Positions 32,906 through 41,410 are shown, counted from the first letter of the stretch. The stretch is DNA of 47,476 nt from Flavobacteriales bacterium (GCA_022361195.1 JAKSBJ010000267.1:1-47476), one strand, 5' to 3'. Notes: generated by a model from the letters alone, not told the origin. Translations and numbers: made by a program.

Positions 32906-33419
32906 CTTTTTTTGCTCCTTCTCTCAAAATTTTAGCAGAGCGTAAAACCTCTCTTTCAAGTGGTTTCCAGTCTTCTGGTTTCACCTCTGATTTAAGACTG
33001 CGAAGATACGTTTTTATTTGATTCTCATCCCCTATCTCCTCCTTGACAAATTTCAAAATTTCATAAGCATCAACGGACTGGGATATTTTTAATTCTTCAT
33101 CCGAAAGCTGAGAAAGTTCAGTATTGTAAAAAGCTAATTTTTGAAGTAATTGATGATGCAATGCAAACAAATCTATTAATGCTTTTGCAAGATTTTCTTC
33201 ATTTGTTGCGTTGGCTATTCGTAGCCGAATTTTCATTAACCGATCAATGTAGAATTCCAAAAAGTGTATCAGTTCTGACGGTTGTCCCTCCAGTTCAGTT
33301 GTAGGCAAATCTACATCCACGATATACAACCTTTTTATTGCACTTTTAATCAATTTAGGATGTGGAACAATGGACAAGAATTTCTTTTTAATCTCAAAGA
33401 GTGCCTGAATATCTGACAT
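32889..33419 (-). CDS. helical protein of unknown function
   Basis: 176 aa, nearly all predicted helix, acidic and Leu-rich (HFLEFYIDRLMKIRLRIAN, LIDLFALHHQLLQKLAFY). I do not recognise a family. ATG at 33419 chosen over a TTG two codons before. It overlaps DUF493 by 17 bp and follows the second SpoIIAA-like gene by 6 nt, so it is tightly built into this operon. It may be a partner of the SpoIIAA-like proteins, but that is only a context guess. Confidence 0.62.
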   Translation of the reverse strand: MSDIQALFEIKKKFLSIVPHPKLIKSAIKRLYIVDVDLPTTELEGQPSELIHFLEFYIDRLMKIRLRIANATNEENLAKALIDLFALHHQLLQKLAFYNTELSQLSDEELKISQSVDAYEILKFVKEEIGDENQIKTYLRSLKSEVKPEDWKPLEREVLRSAKILREGAKKDGRSI

Positions 33420-33425
33420 GATCAA

Positions 33426-33800
33426 TTATTTTATCGACTTAAGCCATTCAATGGCATTTTCTTCCCTTTCAAAATGGCGAATGGGATATTTATTATTAAT
33501 GAGTTTGTTCATCACCTTCATGAACATTCGAGAAATAGGAGACACGATAATATACGCTTCTGCCTTTTTATAGGTTGTGTTAAAATCAGTTTTTAAAAAA
33601 TCAACCATTCTTTTTTCGACTCTCGCTCCTGTTTGAACGATCACCAAAAATTTGATATCAGAATCTTTACCTAGTATTTCCTTATAAGCCGGTAAAAAAG
33701 ATTGATACTCCTCTGTGCTTATCCTTGAATTAGGTTTTAAAACCATTTTGATGGTGTCTTCATCAATTTTGCTAATATAAGCTGAGGAAGTCTCAATCAT
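33426..33800 (-). CDS. SpoIIAA-like (STAS-type) protein, copy B
   Basis: 124 aa. Resembles SpoIIAA-like/STAS domain proteins of Bacteroidota (PF11964-type): an N-terminal beta hairpin, the helix in the middle (KRMVDFLKTDF), the strand AEAYIIVSP and the C-terminal HFEREENAIEWLKSIK. By hand alignment about half of its residues are identical to the next gene upstream (33905-34273). A TTG one codon earlier is possible. Role unknown; such proteins often bind partners or lipids rather than catalyse. Confidence 0.7.
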   Translation of the reverse strand: MIETSSAYISKIDEDTIKMVLKPNSRISTEEYQSFLPAYKEILGKDSDIKFLVIVQTGARVEKRMVDFLKTDFNTTYKKAEAYIIVSPISRMFMKVMNKLINNKYPIRHFEREENAIEWLKSIK

Positions 33801-33876
33801 CAAGTAGTCATCAGTTTAAGTGATTTTTTTCGGTGATAGGATTCCTAATTTACGAAAAAAGCATTCAATGTTTAAC

Positions 33877-33884
33877 CAAAGCTA
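33877..33884 (-). promoter_or_regulatory. -7 box ahead of SpoIIAA-like copy B
   Basis: Minus-strand TAGCTTTG, full consensus, about 75 nt before the start. This suggests copy B can be expressed apart from copy A. No well-placed TTG was found. Confidence 0.4.
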
Positions 33885-33904
33885 AAACTTAGTCCAAAAG
33901 CTTT

Positions 33905-34273
33905 TTACTTGATACTAGCCAACCATTCTAATGCTGACTCCTCAGTATCAAAATGTTGAATTGGATATTTACGATCTACCGCCTTCATTAAAATCTTGAG
34001 AAACATTCGGGTAAATGGAGAAATAATCATCCAGGCCTCTGCTTTTTTATAATGGACTCGGTAGTCTTTTTTAAAAAAGTCGACAATTTTCTTTTTAACA
34101 CCTCCTCCTGACTCTATGATTATCAGAAATTTCATGTCTTTTTCCATCCCTGTTAGTTCACAATAAGCCGAATAAAAAGATTCGTATTCCTTTTGTGTTA
34201 CCTTTCCTCTCACAACCAATTTAACGGTATCCTTGTTTATTTTACTGATGGAAGCATTTTCAGTTTCTATCAT
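33905..34273 (-). CDS. SpoIIAA-like (STAS-type) protein, copy A
   Basis: 122 aa, a paralog of copy B: shared KMKFLIIIESGG-like core, IVDFFKKDY, KKAEAWMIISPFTRMFL and HFDTEESALEWLASIK. It differs most in the N-terminal third and at the loop with GGGVKKK. Its ATG is 21 bp from the divergent Nudix ATG. The pair starts a minus-strand run of about 5 kb. Function unknown. Confidence 0.7.
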   Translation of the reverse strand: MIETENASISKINKDTVKLVVRGKVTQKEYESFYSAYCELTGMEKDMKFLIIIESGGGVKKKIVDFFKKDYRVHYKKAEAWMIISPFTRMFLKILMKAVDRKYPIQHFDTEESALEWLASIK

Positions 34274-34279
34274 AAGTTT

Positions 34280-34287
34280 TATTTTTG
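34280..34287 (+). promoter_or_regulatory. -7 box upstream of the Nudix gene
   Basis: TATTTTTG, full consensus, 7 nt before the ATG, lying wholly inside the 21-bp gap between divergent start codons. No TTG at proper distance. Confidence 0.4.
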
Positions 34288-34294
34288 GATTAGA

Positions 34295-34942
34295 ATGAGA
34301 GTAGATTTTTCTGAGAGCAATAGCGCAATTTACGAAAAAATAAAACGAGAACTATTTGATCTTCCGGGAGAAAGGGCACATATGGAGATGTCACCCTTAC
34401 GAGGAAGGAGCAGTGAAGAGCTCAAAAAAGCTCAATCGTTTAAGGTTTCTGCGGTTTTAGCTTTAATTTATCAGCAGGACGGACAACTATTTAGTTTACT
34501 CACTGAACGTCAAACTTATAAGGGAAAACATAGCGGACAAATGAGTTTTCCGGGTGGAAAGATGGAAGATTTTGACAAAAACCCAGGAGAAACTGCTTTA
34601 AGAGAAACTCAGGAAGAAGTAGGTATAGCTCCTCATAAAATTGAATTGTTGGGGCAATTGACAGATGTTTATATTCCCGTTAGTCAATTTCTCGTTCATC
34701 CTTTTTTAGGCTATACAGCTACACGGCCCATTACCAAAAAAGAAGAAAGGGAAGTTCAATCGATCATTCATTTTCCTTTGGAAGAGTTATTGGACAATAA
34801 CAACCGGATAGAAACCCGAATAAAAATGGACAACGGAATGATCTTAAAAGACGTTCCGGCCTTTCAAATCCAAAATAAAATTGTTTGGGGAGCAACTGCT
34901 CTTATGCTCAACGAACTTAAAGAAATTCTCAACCGAATCTAG
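34295..34942 (+). CDS. Nudix hydrolase, CoA pyrophosphatase type
   Basis: 215 aa. Hydrolyses CoA or a related nucleoside diphosphate compound. The Nudix box is GGKMEDFDKNPGETALRET plus QEEVGI (about 86-110), preceded by LLTERQTYKGKHSGQMSFPG, the CoA-specific segment before the box. The start MRVDFSESNS at 34295 gives the usual length; an upstream start would overlap the divergent gene. Its stop shares the CTAG tetramer with the stop of the opposite-strand DUF5723 gene. Confidence 0.9.
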   Translation: MRVDFSESNSAIYEKIKRELFDLPGERAHMEMSPLRGRSSEELKKAQSFKVSAVLALIYQQDGQLFSLLTERQTYKGKHSGQMSFPGGKMEDFDKNPGETALRETQEEVGIAPHKIELLGQLTDVYIPVSQFLVHPFLGYTATRPITKKEEREVQSIIHFPLEELLDNNNRIETRIKMDNGMILKDVPAFQIQNKIVWGATALMLNELKEILNRI

Positions 34943-36426
34943 AAACGAACTCTAGCAAAACCAAACGCTGCTGAGATTGTTGGTTTATTTTGAGTGAAAA
35001 AGGTAACGGCATCTCTTGAAGCAACTCCCACCTCATAAGTACCGCCTCCTAATACAAAATTGATTCCAAGCGGAACCTGTAAATCGTATCCTCCACCACC
35101 AGTAACTCCTGCCATAAGGTTAATCTTACGATCCATCAATCTCAAATCACCACCTAATCCCCAGGCAAATCCGTTAATAGAACCTGGAACGTCATTAAAC
35201 GGAGCAATAATTTCACCACCAATTTCTGCTATTTTCCCTAATTCAATACTGGCACCAGCTCGTAAAGTTCCTGGTAAAGTCATTTTGTACTCCTGCTGAC
35301 CTGAAATTTGCAATAGTCCACTATCCTCCACCAATTCTGGAACTGAATTCGCAATATTAAGATCATCCAATCCATCCTGCGAATAACTCACAACCAATGA
35401 ATCTCCAGCTGTGTAAACATTTCCATCCCAGGTCATAGATCCAATATTAGTTACAGATGCCGCTACATGGAGAATATTAAATAACTCCACATTAACTCCG
35501 AAATCTAAGCCAAATCCTTGACCTACGCTTTTTCTCCAGAAATTTGAAGGATCACCTGGAATAGCAGATGGATTTGCAGCAACGGCAGCAGGACTATAGT
35601 TTAAGTCAAAGGATGGACTAAAGGCTGAGAACAATTGGAATTCACCATTATCATTCAATCCCATATCCATCATTGCAATCCCCTCAATATACTTAGCTCC
35701 TACTCCAGCATAAAGGGTAAATACAGAATCGATATTTAAAATTTTTCTACCATAACCCAAATGGTACTCACGGGTCATGGATAAACGCAAATAAGTATCT
35801 CCTAAAATATCTGATATTCTCAAAGGAACAGAGGCATGTCCTCCAACAACATTTGCTGCAGAGTCCGCATCCATATTCTCATATTTATCAATTTGAACCG
35901 TATCGGCTCCATCGAAATAACTCCATTGATCAAAATAATCAGCACTTTCTCCCTGGAACAACATTTTTGAAAAATCCTCACTCAATCCAGATGCCCAAGT
36001 AGCTCTTGACCGCATTGAAAAGGCCAAACCACCAAACTTTTCCGTTTGAAAAGCGATTCCAAACATGTTGTAATCGAAATTAAAGGCAAAATCATCCGCA
36101 AAACCTTGTGCAGCATCTAGTTTTTCCTGCTCCGAAAGTGAATCCAGTGATCCTGATCGAATGACACCCCAAATGCTCTGTCTCAAATCATCCTTAGCTA
36201 AAGAAGCCGAATACATTGAAATTCCGAATTCCGAAGAACCCGTTGTTACTTTTTTATTCTCATAAGCCTGCCATCCCAAATTTGCTGGATTGATGCCAAG
36301 TGCATGGTAATCTGTTACAAAAGTTGAAGCCACTCCTTTTCCCGTTGCAGGATAAGCAATGAATTCATTTTGAGCTTGAAGACTAATTGTAAGAAATAAG
36401 AAAATAGGTAGGAGTATTCTTTTCAT
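34939..36426 (-). CDS. DUF5723-like outer membrane protein
   Basis: 495 aa with a signal peptide (MKRILLPIFLFLTISLQAQ). Contains the motif region INPANLGWQAYENKK and a long barrel-like body with many Gly, Ser and aromatic residues ending AAFGFARVRF. It fits the DUF5723 family of Bacteroidota, likely a large beta-barrel resembling FadL-type channels. Start 36426 chosen over one 12 codons upstream, because it gives the signal peptide. The terminator of fabI ends about 18 nt before its ATG. Confidence 0.75.
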   Translation of the reverse strand: MKRILLPIFLFLTISLQAQNEFIAYPATGKGVASTFVTDYHALGINPANLGWQAYENKKVTTGSSEFGISMYSASLAKDDLRQSIWGVIRSGSLDSLSEQEKLDAAQGFADDFAFNFDYNMFGIAFQTEKFGGLAFSMRSRATWASGLSEDFSKMLFQGESADYFDQWSYFDGADTVQIDKYENMDADSAANVVGGHASVPLRISDILGDTYLRLSMTREYHLGYGRKILNIDSVFTLYAGVGAKYIEGIAMMDMGLNDNGEFQLFSAFSPSFDLNYSPAAVAANPSAIPGDPSNFWRKSVGQGFGLDFGVNVELFNILHVAASVTNIGSMTWDGNVYTAGDSLVVSYSQDGLDDLNIANSVPELVEDSGLLQISGQQEYKMTLPGTLRAGASIELGKIAEIGGEIIAPFNDVPGSINGFAWGLGGDLRLMDRKINLMAGVTGGGGYDLQVPLGINFVLGGGTYEVGVASRDAVTFFTQNKPTISAAFGFARVRF

Positions 36427-36444
36427 AAGGATTGGGGTATTAAC

Positions 36445-36483
36445 AAAAAACCGCCCAAACAATTTAATGTAAGGACGGTTTTA
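36445..36483 (-). terminator. terminator after fabI
   Basis: On the minus strand, stem AAAACCG (36482-36476) / CGGTTTT (36453-36447) with a 22-nt inner part and a T run down to 36445. Only moderately strong. It lies just upstream of the DUF5723 gene start. Confidence 0.65.
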
Positions 36484-36500
36484 ATTTATACAATAATTAT

Positions 36501-37313
36501 TTATTCGCCAAACTTTTCAATTACCTCCTGAGTAACCCCAGTGTTTGAAAAACCTCCATCGTGAAACAAATTTTGCATTGTTACATATTTCGTTAAATCC
36601 GAAAACATTGTGATACAATAGTTTGCACAATCAAGAGCTGAAGCATTTCCTAATGGAGACATCTTCTCTGAATAAGTAATGAACTGATCAAAACCTTTTA
36701 CTCCACTTCCCGCAGTAGTAACCGTTGGAGACTGAGAGATTGTATTGATTCTCACCTTGTTCTTAATTCCATAGTGGTATCCAAAGCTTCTCGCAATAGA
36801 CTCCAAGAACGACTTATTATCAGCCATGTCATTATAATCTGGAAATACTCTTTGTGCCGCGATGTAAGTCAAACCTAAGATAGATCCCCACTCTGTAATT
36901 GCTTCTTTCTTATAAGCCGCCTGAATACATTTGTGGAACGACATTCCAGACACATCCAAACCTTTCATGGTCCAATCGTAATTTTGATCGGTATAATGTC
37001 TTCCCTTACGCACGTTGATAGACATTCCGATTGAATGTAACATGAAGTCAAATTTTCCACCAAAGTGCTCCATTGCAGCATCGATCAATTTATCTAAATC
37101 TTCTTCACTCGTTGCATCGGCTGGAATTATAGGTGCGTTTAACTTTTCTCCCAATTCTTTAATCGCTCCCATTCGCATTGCAATAGGTGCATTGGTAAGA
37201 ACAATTTGTGCTCCTTCTTCTACTGCTCTTTCAGCTACCTTCCAAGCAATAGATTGCTCATTTAAAGCACCAAATACAATTCCTTTTTTTCCTTCTAAAA
37301 GTCCGTTTGACAT
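36501..37313 (-). CDS. fabI: enoyl-ACP reductase FabI
   Basis: 270 aa. NADH-dependent reduction of enoyl-ACP, the last step of each fatty acid elongation cycle. Marks: GLLEGKKGIVFGALNEQSIA at the N-terminus (Rossmann; FabI-type GxxxxxSIA), and catalytic Tyr-x6-Lys in DYNDMADNK (about 157-165), then ARSFGYHYG. The tail NLFHDGGFSNTG is typical of FabI. The motif Tyr and Lys are present, so triclosan-type inhibitors could be expected to bind by family. It appears to be a single-gene unit. Confidence 0.93.
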   Translation of the reverse strand: MSNGLLEGKKGIVFGALNEQSIAWKVAERAVEEGAQIVLTNAPIAMRMGAIKELGEKLNAPIIPADATSEEDLDKLIDAAMEHFGGKFDFMLHSIGMSINVRKGRHYTDQNYDWTMKGLDVSGMSFHKCIQAAYKKEAITEWGSILGLTYIAAQRVFPDYNDMADNKSFLESIARSFGYHYGIKNKVRINTISQSPTVTTAGSGVKGFDQFITYSEKMSPLGNASALDCANYCITMFSDLTKYVTMQNLFHDGGFSNTGVTQEVIEKFGE

Positions 37314-37329
37314 ATTATTTTGGTTTTAT

Positions 37330-37348
37330 CGTTTACACCAGGTAAACG
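37330..37348. repeat. 7-bp inverted repeat in the fabI leader
   Basis: CGTTTAC (37330-37336) / GTAAACG (37342-37348), spacer 5 nt, about 17 nt upstream of the fabI start. A TAATTTTG box lies upstream on the minus strand (37382-37375). A repressor site is possible but unproven. Confidence 0.5.
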
Positions 37349-37374
37349 TCTCTAATTTTTAAATTTTGGTTCGA

Positions 37375-37382
37375 CAAAATTA
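37375..37382 (-). promoter_or_regulatory. -7 box of fabI
   Basis: Minus-strand TAATTTTG, full consensus, about 60 nt before the start. No suitable TTG. Confidence 0.5.
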
Positions 37383-37412
37383 GAATTATTCATTGAACGG
37401 ATTTAATTCCCT

Positions 37413-38237
37413 TTAAAAAACCTTCAAGAGGTTAAGAATTCCGGCAATAAGAGCTGCACCTGCTAATCCCCAGGAAATGAATGATCCCCATTTTAACCCA
37501 GTAATAGCTGATCCCAAGCTTCCTACAATTTGATCCTTAGATTTGATGGATACAATGAAAGGTTGTTTTTTATCTTTTGGCTTAGACACTTCTACTTTTC
37601 CATCTCTATCATTGGCATCTCCTACAACATACAAGTCAGAACCAAGCTTAATTCCATGTTCTTCATACTTATATCCAATAGTTTTGTACCCTTTATCCTT
37701 CTTTCCAATTCCGAAACTTACTCCACCAATTTTTACATTTAAGGCATTATTCTCAGATGGATCTCCTTTTTCAAAAGTTGAATACAGCTGCTCTTCATGC
37801 AATTCAGCTTTAGTTGGATCAACCTGAATAAATCCAGTTGAATCTTTTACCCCAAAATTGTTGGCCCATTGTTTATTCTCTGAAACAATATCTTCATGCT
37901 TCACCCATTTCTCTTCCATTTTCCCTTCAGAATTCTTTTTTCGCTCTAGCTTTTCGTACTTATGTGTGATTTTGGAAGAATAGTAAACACATTCAGTTTT
38001 TGCCAGTTCTGAAGTTAATGGTGAATCAGCATGAGCAACTCCTTTTAATTCTACAATATGTGTAAAGCTTCCATCACCCATTGAGTTTCGCATACTTTCC
38101 CAAAGTTCATTAACATCTTTTACATCCGATGTTTCAATGGATTGCAAAGTAGCAGATTTGCCTTCCTTTTTTCCTTTCATGATCCACATGATCAAACCGG
38201 CTATTCCTAAGATCGCCGCACCAATTAAATATCCCAT
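37413..38237 (-). CDS. GIDE-domain membrane protein
   Basis: 274 aa. An N-terminal TM helix (about 3-20) and a C-terminal helix (about 248-270) flank a soluble region. The middle has GVAHADSPLTSELAKTECVY-YSSKI (split at the Tyr), a pattern of the GIDE domain of mitochondrial MUL1/MULAN-type ubiquitin ligases, with no RING finger here. Bacterial GIDE proteins are known but poorly studied. Part of a single-gene unit; the DUF2452 gene diverges from its start. Confidence 0.76.
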   Translation of the reverse strand: MGYLIGAAILGIAGLIMWIMKGKKEGKSATLQSIETSDVKDVNELWESMRNSMGDGSFTHIVELKGVAHADSPLTSELAKTECVYYSSKITHKYEKLERKKNSEGKMEEKWVKHEDIVSENKQWANNFGVKDSTGFIQVDPTKAELHEEQLYSTFEKGDPSENNALNVKIGGVSFGIGKKDKGYKTIGYKYEEHGIKLGSDLYVVGDANDRDGKVEVSKPKDKKQPFIVSIKSKDQIVGSLGSAITGLKWGSFISWGLAGAALIAGILNLLKVF

Positions 38238-38289
38238 AGTTTTTTAAAATTTTGATGAATATAGAAATTATTTAAAACATCTTATTGGT

Positions 38290-38297
38290 TATATTTG
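38290..38297 (+). promoter_or_regulatory. -7 box upstream of DUF2452 gene
   Basis: TATATTTG, full consensus, 11 nt before the ATG. No well-spaced TTG. Confidence 0.45.
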
Positions 38298-38308
38298 TTG
38301 GTATAGAG

Positions 38309-38794
38309 ATGACTGATAAGAAGAAAGATAAGGAATTCATAAATCCGATTGATCCGGATAAAGTGGCAGAAAATCCTCATTCGTTGGAATATGCACATCA
38401 TGTAGGTAGTGCAATCGTAAAAGCTGAAGATCAAGGAAAAATGAAAGGTCGATCACTGACGGCCATGGAATTTCAAACCGATCAGCAATTAAGCCAGATT
38501 TACGATCAAATGAAATTGTTGGCTGAACAGGCTAAGAAAATTGAGCTGCGTAAAGAAATTTCTGAACGAATTTATAAAGCCAATTTCCGTTTTGAACCTA
38601 TCATCAACCACGTTTATTATTTATACGAAACGGAAGAATTGGAACAAGTACTTTCAATAATAGGCCCGGGGCAATGGGGACGTTCTAAGCAAAACAATTA
38701 CACCTATCTAGCTACTGTTCGCTTATTAGCCGACCACACCTGGGAAATAATGGACTCTGCTCAGGAAAACGAAAATTCGGTAGAAGACATTTAA
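38309..38794 (+). CDS. DUF2452 family protein
   Basis: 161 aa. Fits DUF2452: NPHSLEYAHHVGSAIVKAED, then KIELRKEISERIYKANFRFE, YYLYETEE and SIIGPGQWGR with the Gly-Pro-Gly-Gln-Trp motif. Function unknown. Start 38309 rather than the in-frame one 8 codons upstream. Divergent from the GIDE gene by 71 bp. Confidence 0.85.
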   Translation: MTDKKKDKEFINPIDPDKVAENPHSLEYAHHVGSAIVKAEDQGKMKGRSLTAMEFQTDQQLSQIYDQMKLLAEQAKKIELRKEISERIYKANFRFEPIINHVYYLYETEELEQVLSIIGPGQWGRSKQNNYTYLATVRLLADHTWEIMDSAQENENSVEDI

Positions 38795-38830
38795 ATGGTT
38801 ACTTTTCAGTACAATTTCATTTAAAGTTCA

Positions 38831-39541
38831 ATGAGAACTCTAATTCCTTTTTTCCTTGTATTGCTGATATCTTGTAGTGAAAATACCACTGAAGATTCTT
38901 CAAATTCAATTAATCTCGATTCAGTAGAAACTGAAACTGATAGTCTTGCTATAGTAGTTGAAGAGGTTGATTCTAACCTTATTCGATTGGGAGTCCTTTT
39001 AGATAATCCTTTAGATTTTTCAAAGGTTAAAGAAGATTTTAGGATGCTGGAGATGGGACGAATTCTTCCAGAGGAATATATGCACCCCATCGATTCAAAT
39101 TATCACAATTATAATTATGGAGCAGTAGCTGCTATTTTACGTCAAACTCCCACACGTCAGCAATTTCAGCCTTCTTTTGAAGAAATGGAGTCCATGGGTA
39201 GAGTCGTCAGTTTCTCAACTTATAAACCCTGGTCCTCCTCTACTGATAAATATTATGAAAACGACAATGAAATTCTGGTAGGGTTTGAAACTGCTGTCAG
39301 CCATCCTTCCTTAGAGCCATCCAATTTTGTTGGAAAAAACAAGAACATTATTGAATCAGAATATGGAACTCCTCATGCTCAAAAGGACGATTGTCTCATC
39401 TATTTTCATCAGCACAAAATATTGGTTTTACATCAAGGTGATGAAATCATTGATTGGATAAAATATTATTGGTTGGCCGATCATATTGAATCAATTGATG
39501 ATTTACCACTGGAGCTATACAGTTGGAGGCAAAGCTATTAA
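38831..39541 (+). CDS. hypothetical lipoprotein
   Basis: 236 aa. Leader MRTLIPFFLVLLISCSENTT with a lipobox (LISC, Cys15). The next 35 residues are acidic and Ser/Thr-rich. The remainder has no known domain; the C-terminal part contains QKDDCLIYFHQHKILVLHQG, ending with an amphipathic helix. A near -7 box TACTTTTC (38799-38806) is upstream. Function not assigned. Confidence 0.68.
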   Translation: MRTLIPFFLVLLISCSENTTEDSSNSINLDSVETETDSLAIVVEEVDSNLIRLGVLLDNPLDFSKVKEDFRMLEMGRILPEEYMHPIDSNYHNYNYGAVAAILRQTPTRQQFQPSFEEMESMGRVVSFSTYKPWSSSTDKYYENDNEILVGFETAVSHPSLEPSNFVGKNKNIIESEYGTPHAQKDDCLIYFHQHKILVLHQGDEIIDWIKYYWLADHIESIDDLPLELYSWRQSY

Positions 39542-39557
39542 ATCGTAACTTTAGGTT

Positions 39558-39779
39558 GTGATTAGATTGTTGAAGATATTGCTGATTACTGTTTTCATTT
39601 TACCATTTGAAGCATTGGCTCAAATTCCAGAGCATATTCAAGTAGAGAACGATCCTCCAAACTGGGGTGATATTTCAACCATCATTGCCTTAATCATTAT
39701 TCCTGCATTTCTCCTTGGTTTTTCTTTCTTTTGGCGAGCAAGACTCAAAGCCAAATCTAAAGAGCAGATTGATTCTTAA
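39558..39779 (+). CDS. small secreted/membrane protein
   Basis: 73 aa with a GTG start (TTG at 39567 is the alternative). It has a signal-like hydrophobic start up to ALAQ, then a second TM helix (IIALIIIPAFLLGFSFFW) and a basic tail (RARLKAKSKEQ). Likely a small inner-membrane protein. No family recognised. TAACTTTA (7 of 8 to the -7 box) ends 4 nt before the GTG. Confidence 0.6.
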   Translation: MIRLLKILLITVFILPFEALAQIPEHIQVENDPPNWGDISTIIALIIIPAFLLGFSFFWRARLKAKSKEQIDS

Positions 39780-39839
39780 CGTTTTATTTCCATTTTAAAT
39801 CATTTCTCTCTTTTCTTCAAAACAAATGAAGAATCTTTC

Positions 39840-39847
39840 TACATTTG
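39840..39847 (+). promoter_or_regulatory. -7 box of gcvT
   Basis: TACATTTG, full consensus, 20 nt before the gcvT ATG. No TTG at 17-23 nt upstream. Confidence 0.5.
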
Positions 39848-39867
39848 CTTTCCTAAAAATCTAAAGC

Positions 39868-40950
39868 ATGAAGAATACAGCATTGACACAAAAACACATT
39901 GATTTGGGAGCTAAGATGGTTCCTTTTGCAGGATATAATATGCCTGTTCAGTACGAAGGAGTTAAGGTTGAACATGAATGTGTAAGAACTGGAGTTGGTG
40001 TCTTTGATGTTTCTCATATGGGAGAATTCATGCTGAGCGGTGAAAACACCATTGCGTTATTGAACAAAGTTTGTTCTAACGATGCGTCAAAAATGGTTGA
40101 CAATCAAGCTCAATATACTTGCATGCCTAATAAAACTGGAGGTATTGTTGATGATTTGATTATTTACCGCCAATCAGAAACCGAATTTTTCGTAGTTGTT
40201 AATGCTTCTAATATTGAAAAAGATTGGAATTGGATTGCTGAAAACAATGACCTTGGAGTTGAAATGGCTAACCTTTCGGATGAGTATTCACTCTTGGCTG
40301 TTCAAGGCCCAAAAGCTGCTGAGGCAATGCAAAGCTTAACACATTTGGATTTGGCCAATATGAAGTACTATACTTTTGATAAAGGTACTTTTGCTGGAAT
40401 TGATAATGTTATTGTTTCTGCAACTGGATATACTGGTTCCGGAGGATTTGAGCTTTATATTAAAAATGAAGACGCGGAGAAAGTATGGGATGCCGTATTT
40501 GAGGCTGGTAAAGATTGGGGAATTCAACCTATTGGATTAGCGGCTAGAGATACTCTACGTTTAGAGATGGGATTCTGTTTATACGGGAATGACATTGATG
40601 ATACAACATCTCCTTTAGAAGCTGGTTTAGGATGGATTACCAAATTCACGAAAGAGTTTACCAATTCAGAGGCTTTAAAGACCCAAAAAGAAGCTGGAGT
40701 TAGCCGAAAATTGATTGGATTTGAGTTAATTGACAGAGGAGTTCCAAGACACGATTATTTAATTGTAAATGCTGAAGGAGAAGAAATTGGAAAAGTAACT
40801 TCTGGTACCATGTCTCCATCGTTGAATAAGGCGATTGGATTGGGATATGTAAAAAAGGAGTACGCTGCTGTTGATGGAGAAATTTTCATTCAGGTACGGA
40901 ACAAAAATCTAAAAGCAAAAGTGGTTAAGCCTCCTTTTTACAAGGCTTAA
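39868..40950 (+). CDS. gcvT: glycine cleavage system T protein (aminomethyltransferase)
   Basis: 360 aa. Transfers the methylene carbon from the lipoyl-bound aminomethyl group to THF, giving 5,10-methylene-THF and ammonia. Marks: [40 protein letters not shown], and [18 protein letters not shown] with the substrate-binding region, then the C-terminal [19 protein letters not shown]. Length is as expected. gcvH and gcvP are elsewhere. Very sure. Confidence 0.96.
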   Translation: MKNTALTQKHIDLGAKMVPFAGYNMPVQYEGVKVEHECVRTGVGVFDVSHMGEFMLSGENTIALLNKVCSNDASKMVDNQAQYTCMPNKTGGIVDDLIIYRQSETEFFVVVNASNIEKDWNWIAENNDLGVEMANLSDEYSLLAVQGPKAAEAMQSLTHLDLANMKYYTFDKGTFAGIDNVIVSATGYTGSGGFELYIKNEDAEKVWDAVFEAGKDWGIQPIGLAARDTLRLEMGFCLYGNDIDDTTSPLEAGLGWITKFTKEFTNSEALKTQKEAGVSRKLIGFELIDRGVPRHDYLIVNAEGEEIGKVTSGTMSPSLNKAIGLGYVKKEYAAVDGEIFIQVRNKNLKAKVVKPPFYKA

Positions 40951-41043
40951 TTCTTTCCTGTCATTTCTTTTTACAACTTGGCAAACTTGATTTAGACTAG
41001 TTTGGGTGGGAAAATATTTTCTTAATTGAAGCGTTAGGAAAAT

Positions 41044-41397
41044 GTGTCTGCCAAAAGATTAAATCGTTACGCTATAGTTTCGGGCTTGTTTCCCCTACTA
41101 TATTTAGCCTACATAAGCCTTTTTTATATGTGGGTGCGAATAAAACTGGGACATTTTCCTACTTACAGTAATCCAGACCCTAAAGTATTTCCAACATTCT
41201 ATTTTGTTGAGGTAATTTTGATGATGATTATTCCACTCTCCTTTGCGTTGTGGGTGATATCCAATACCCTCTTACTTCAACAATCTAGATGGAAAGTAAA
41301 ACAGCCGTCCTTTTGGTTGGGAATTTTAGGATTTTCTTTAATCGTACTCCTTGTAGTATTCGACCCTATGGGAATATTAAATTGGTTGGCTGATTAA
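41044..41397 (+). CDS. small membrane protein, unknown
   Basis: 117 aa from GTG 41044; the ATG two bases upstream is in a different frame. Three TM helices at about 12-32, 52-75 and 90-110. Charged loops between them show nothing recognisable. It ends 13 bp before the stop of the opposite-strand ccsA frame. Function unknown. Confidence 0.62.
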   Translation: MSAKRLNRYAIVSGLFPLLYLAYISLFYMWVRIKLGHFPTYSNPDPKVFPTFYFVEVILMMIIPLSFALWVISNTLLLQQSRWKVKQPSFWLGILGFSLIVLLVVFDPMGILNWLAD

Positions 41398-41410
41398 CCA
41401 TTACCAACTC

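Noticed and set aside
41042..41046. ATG two bases before the chosen GTG start
   Set aside because: It is in another frame that does not give the membrane protein.
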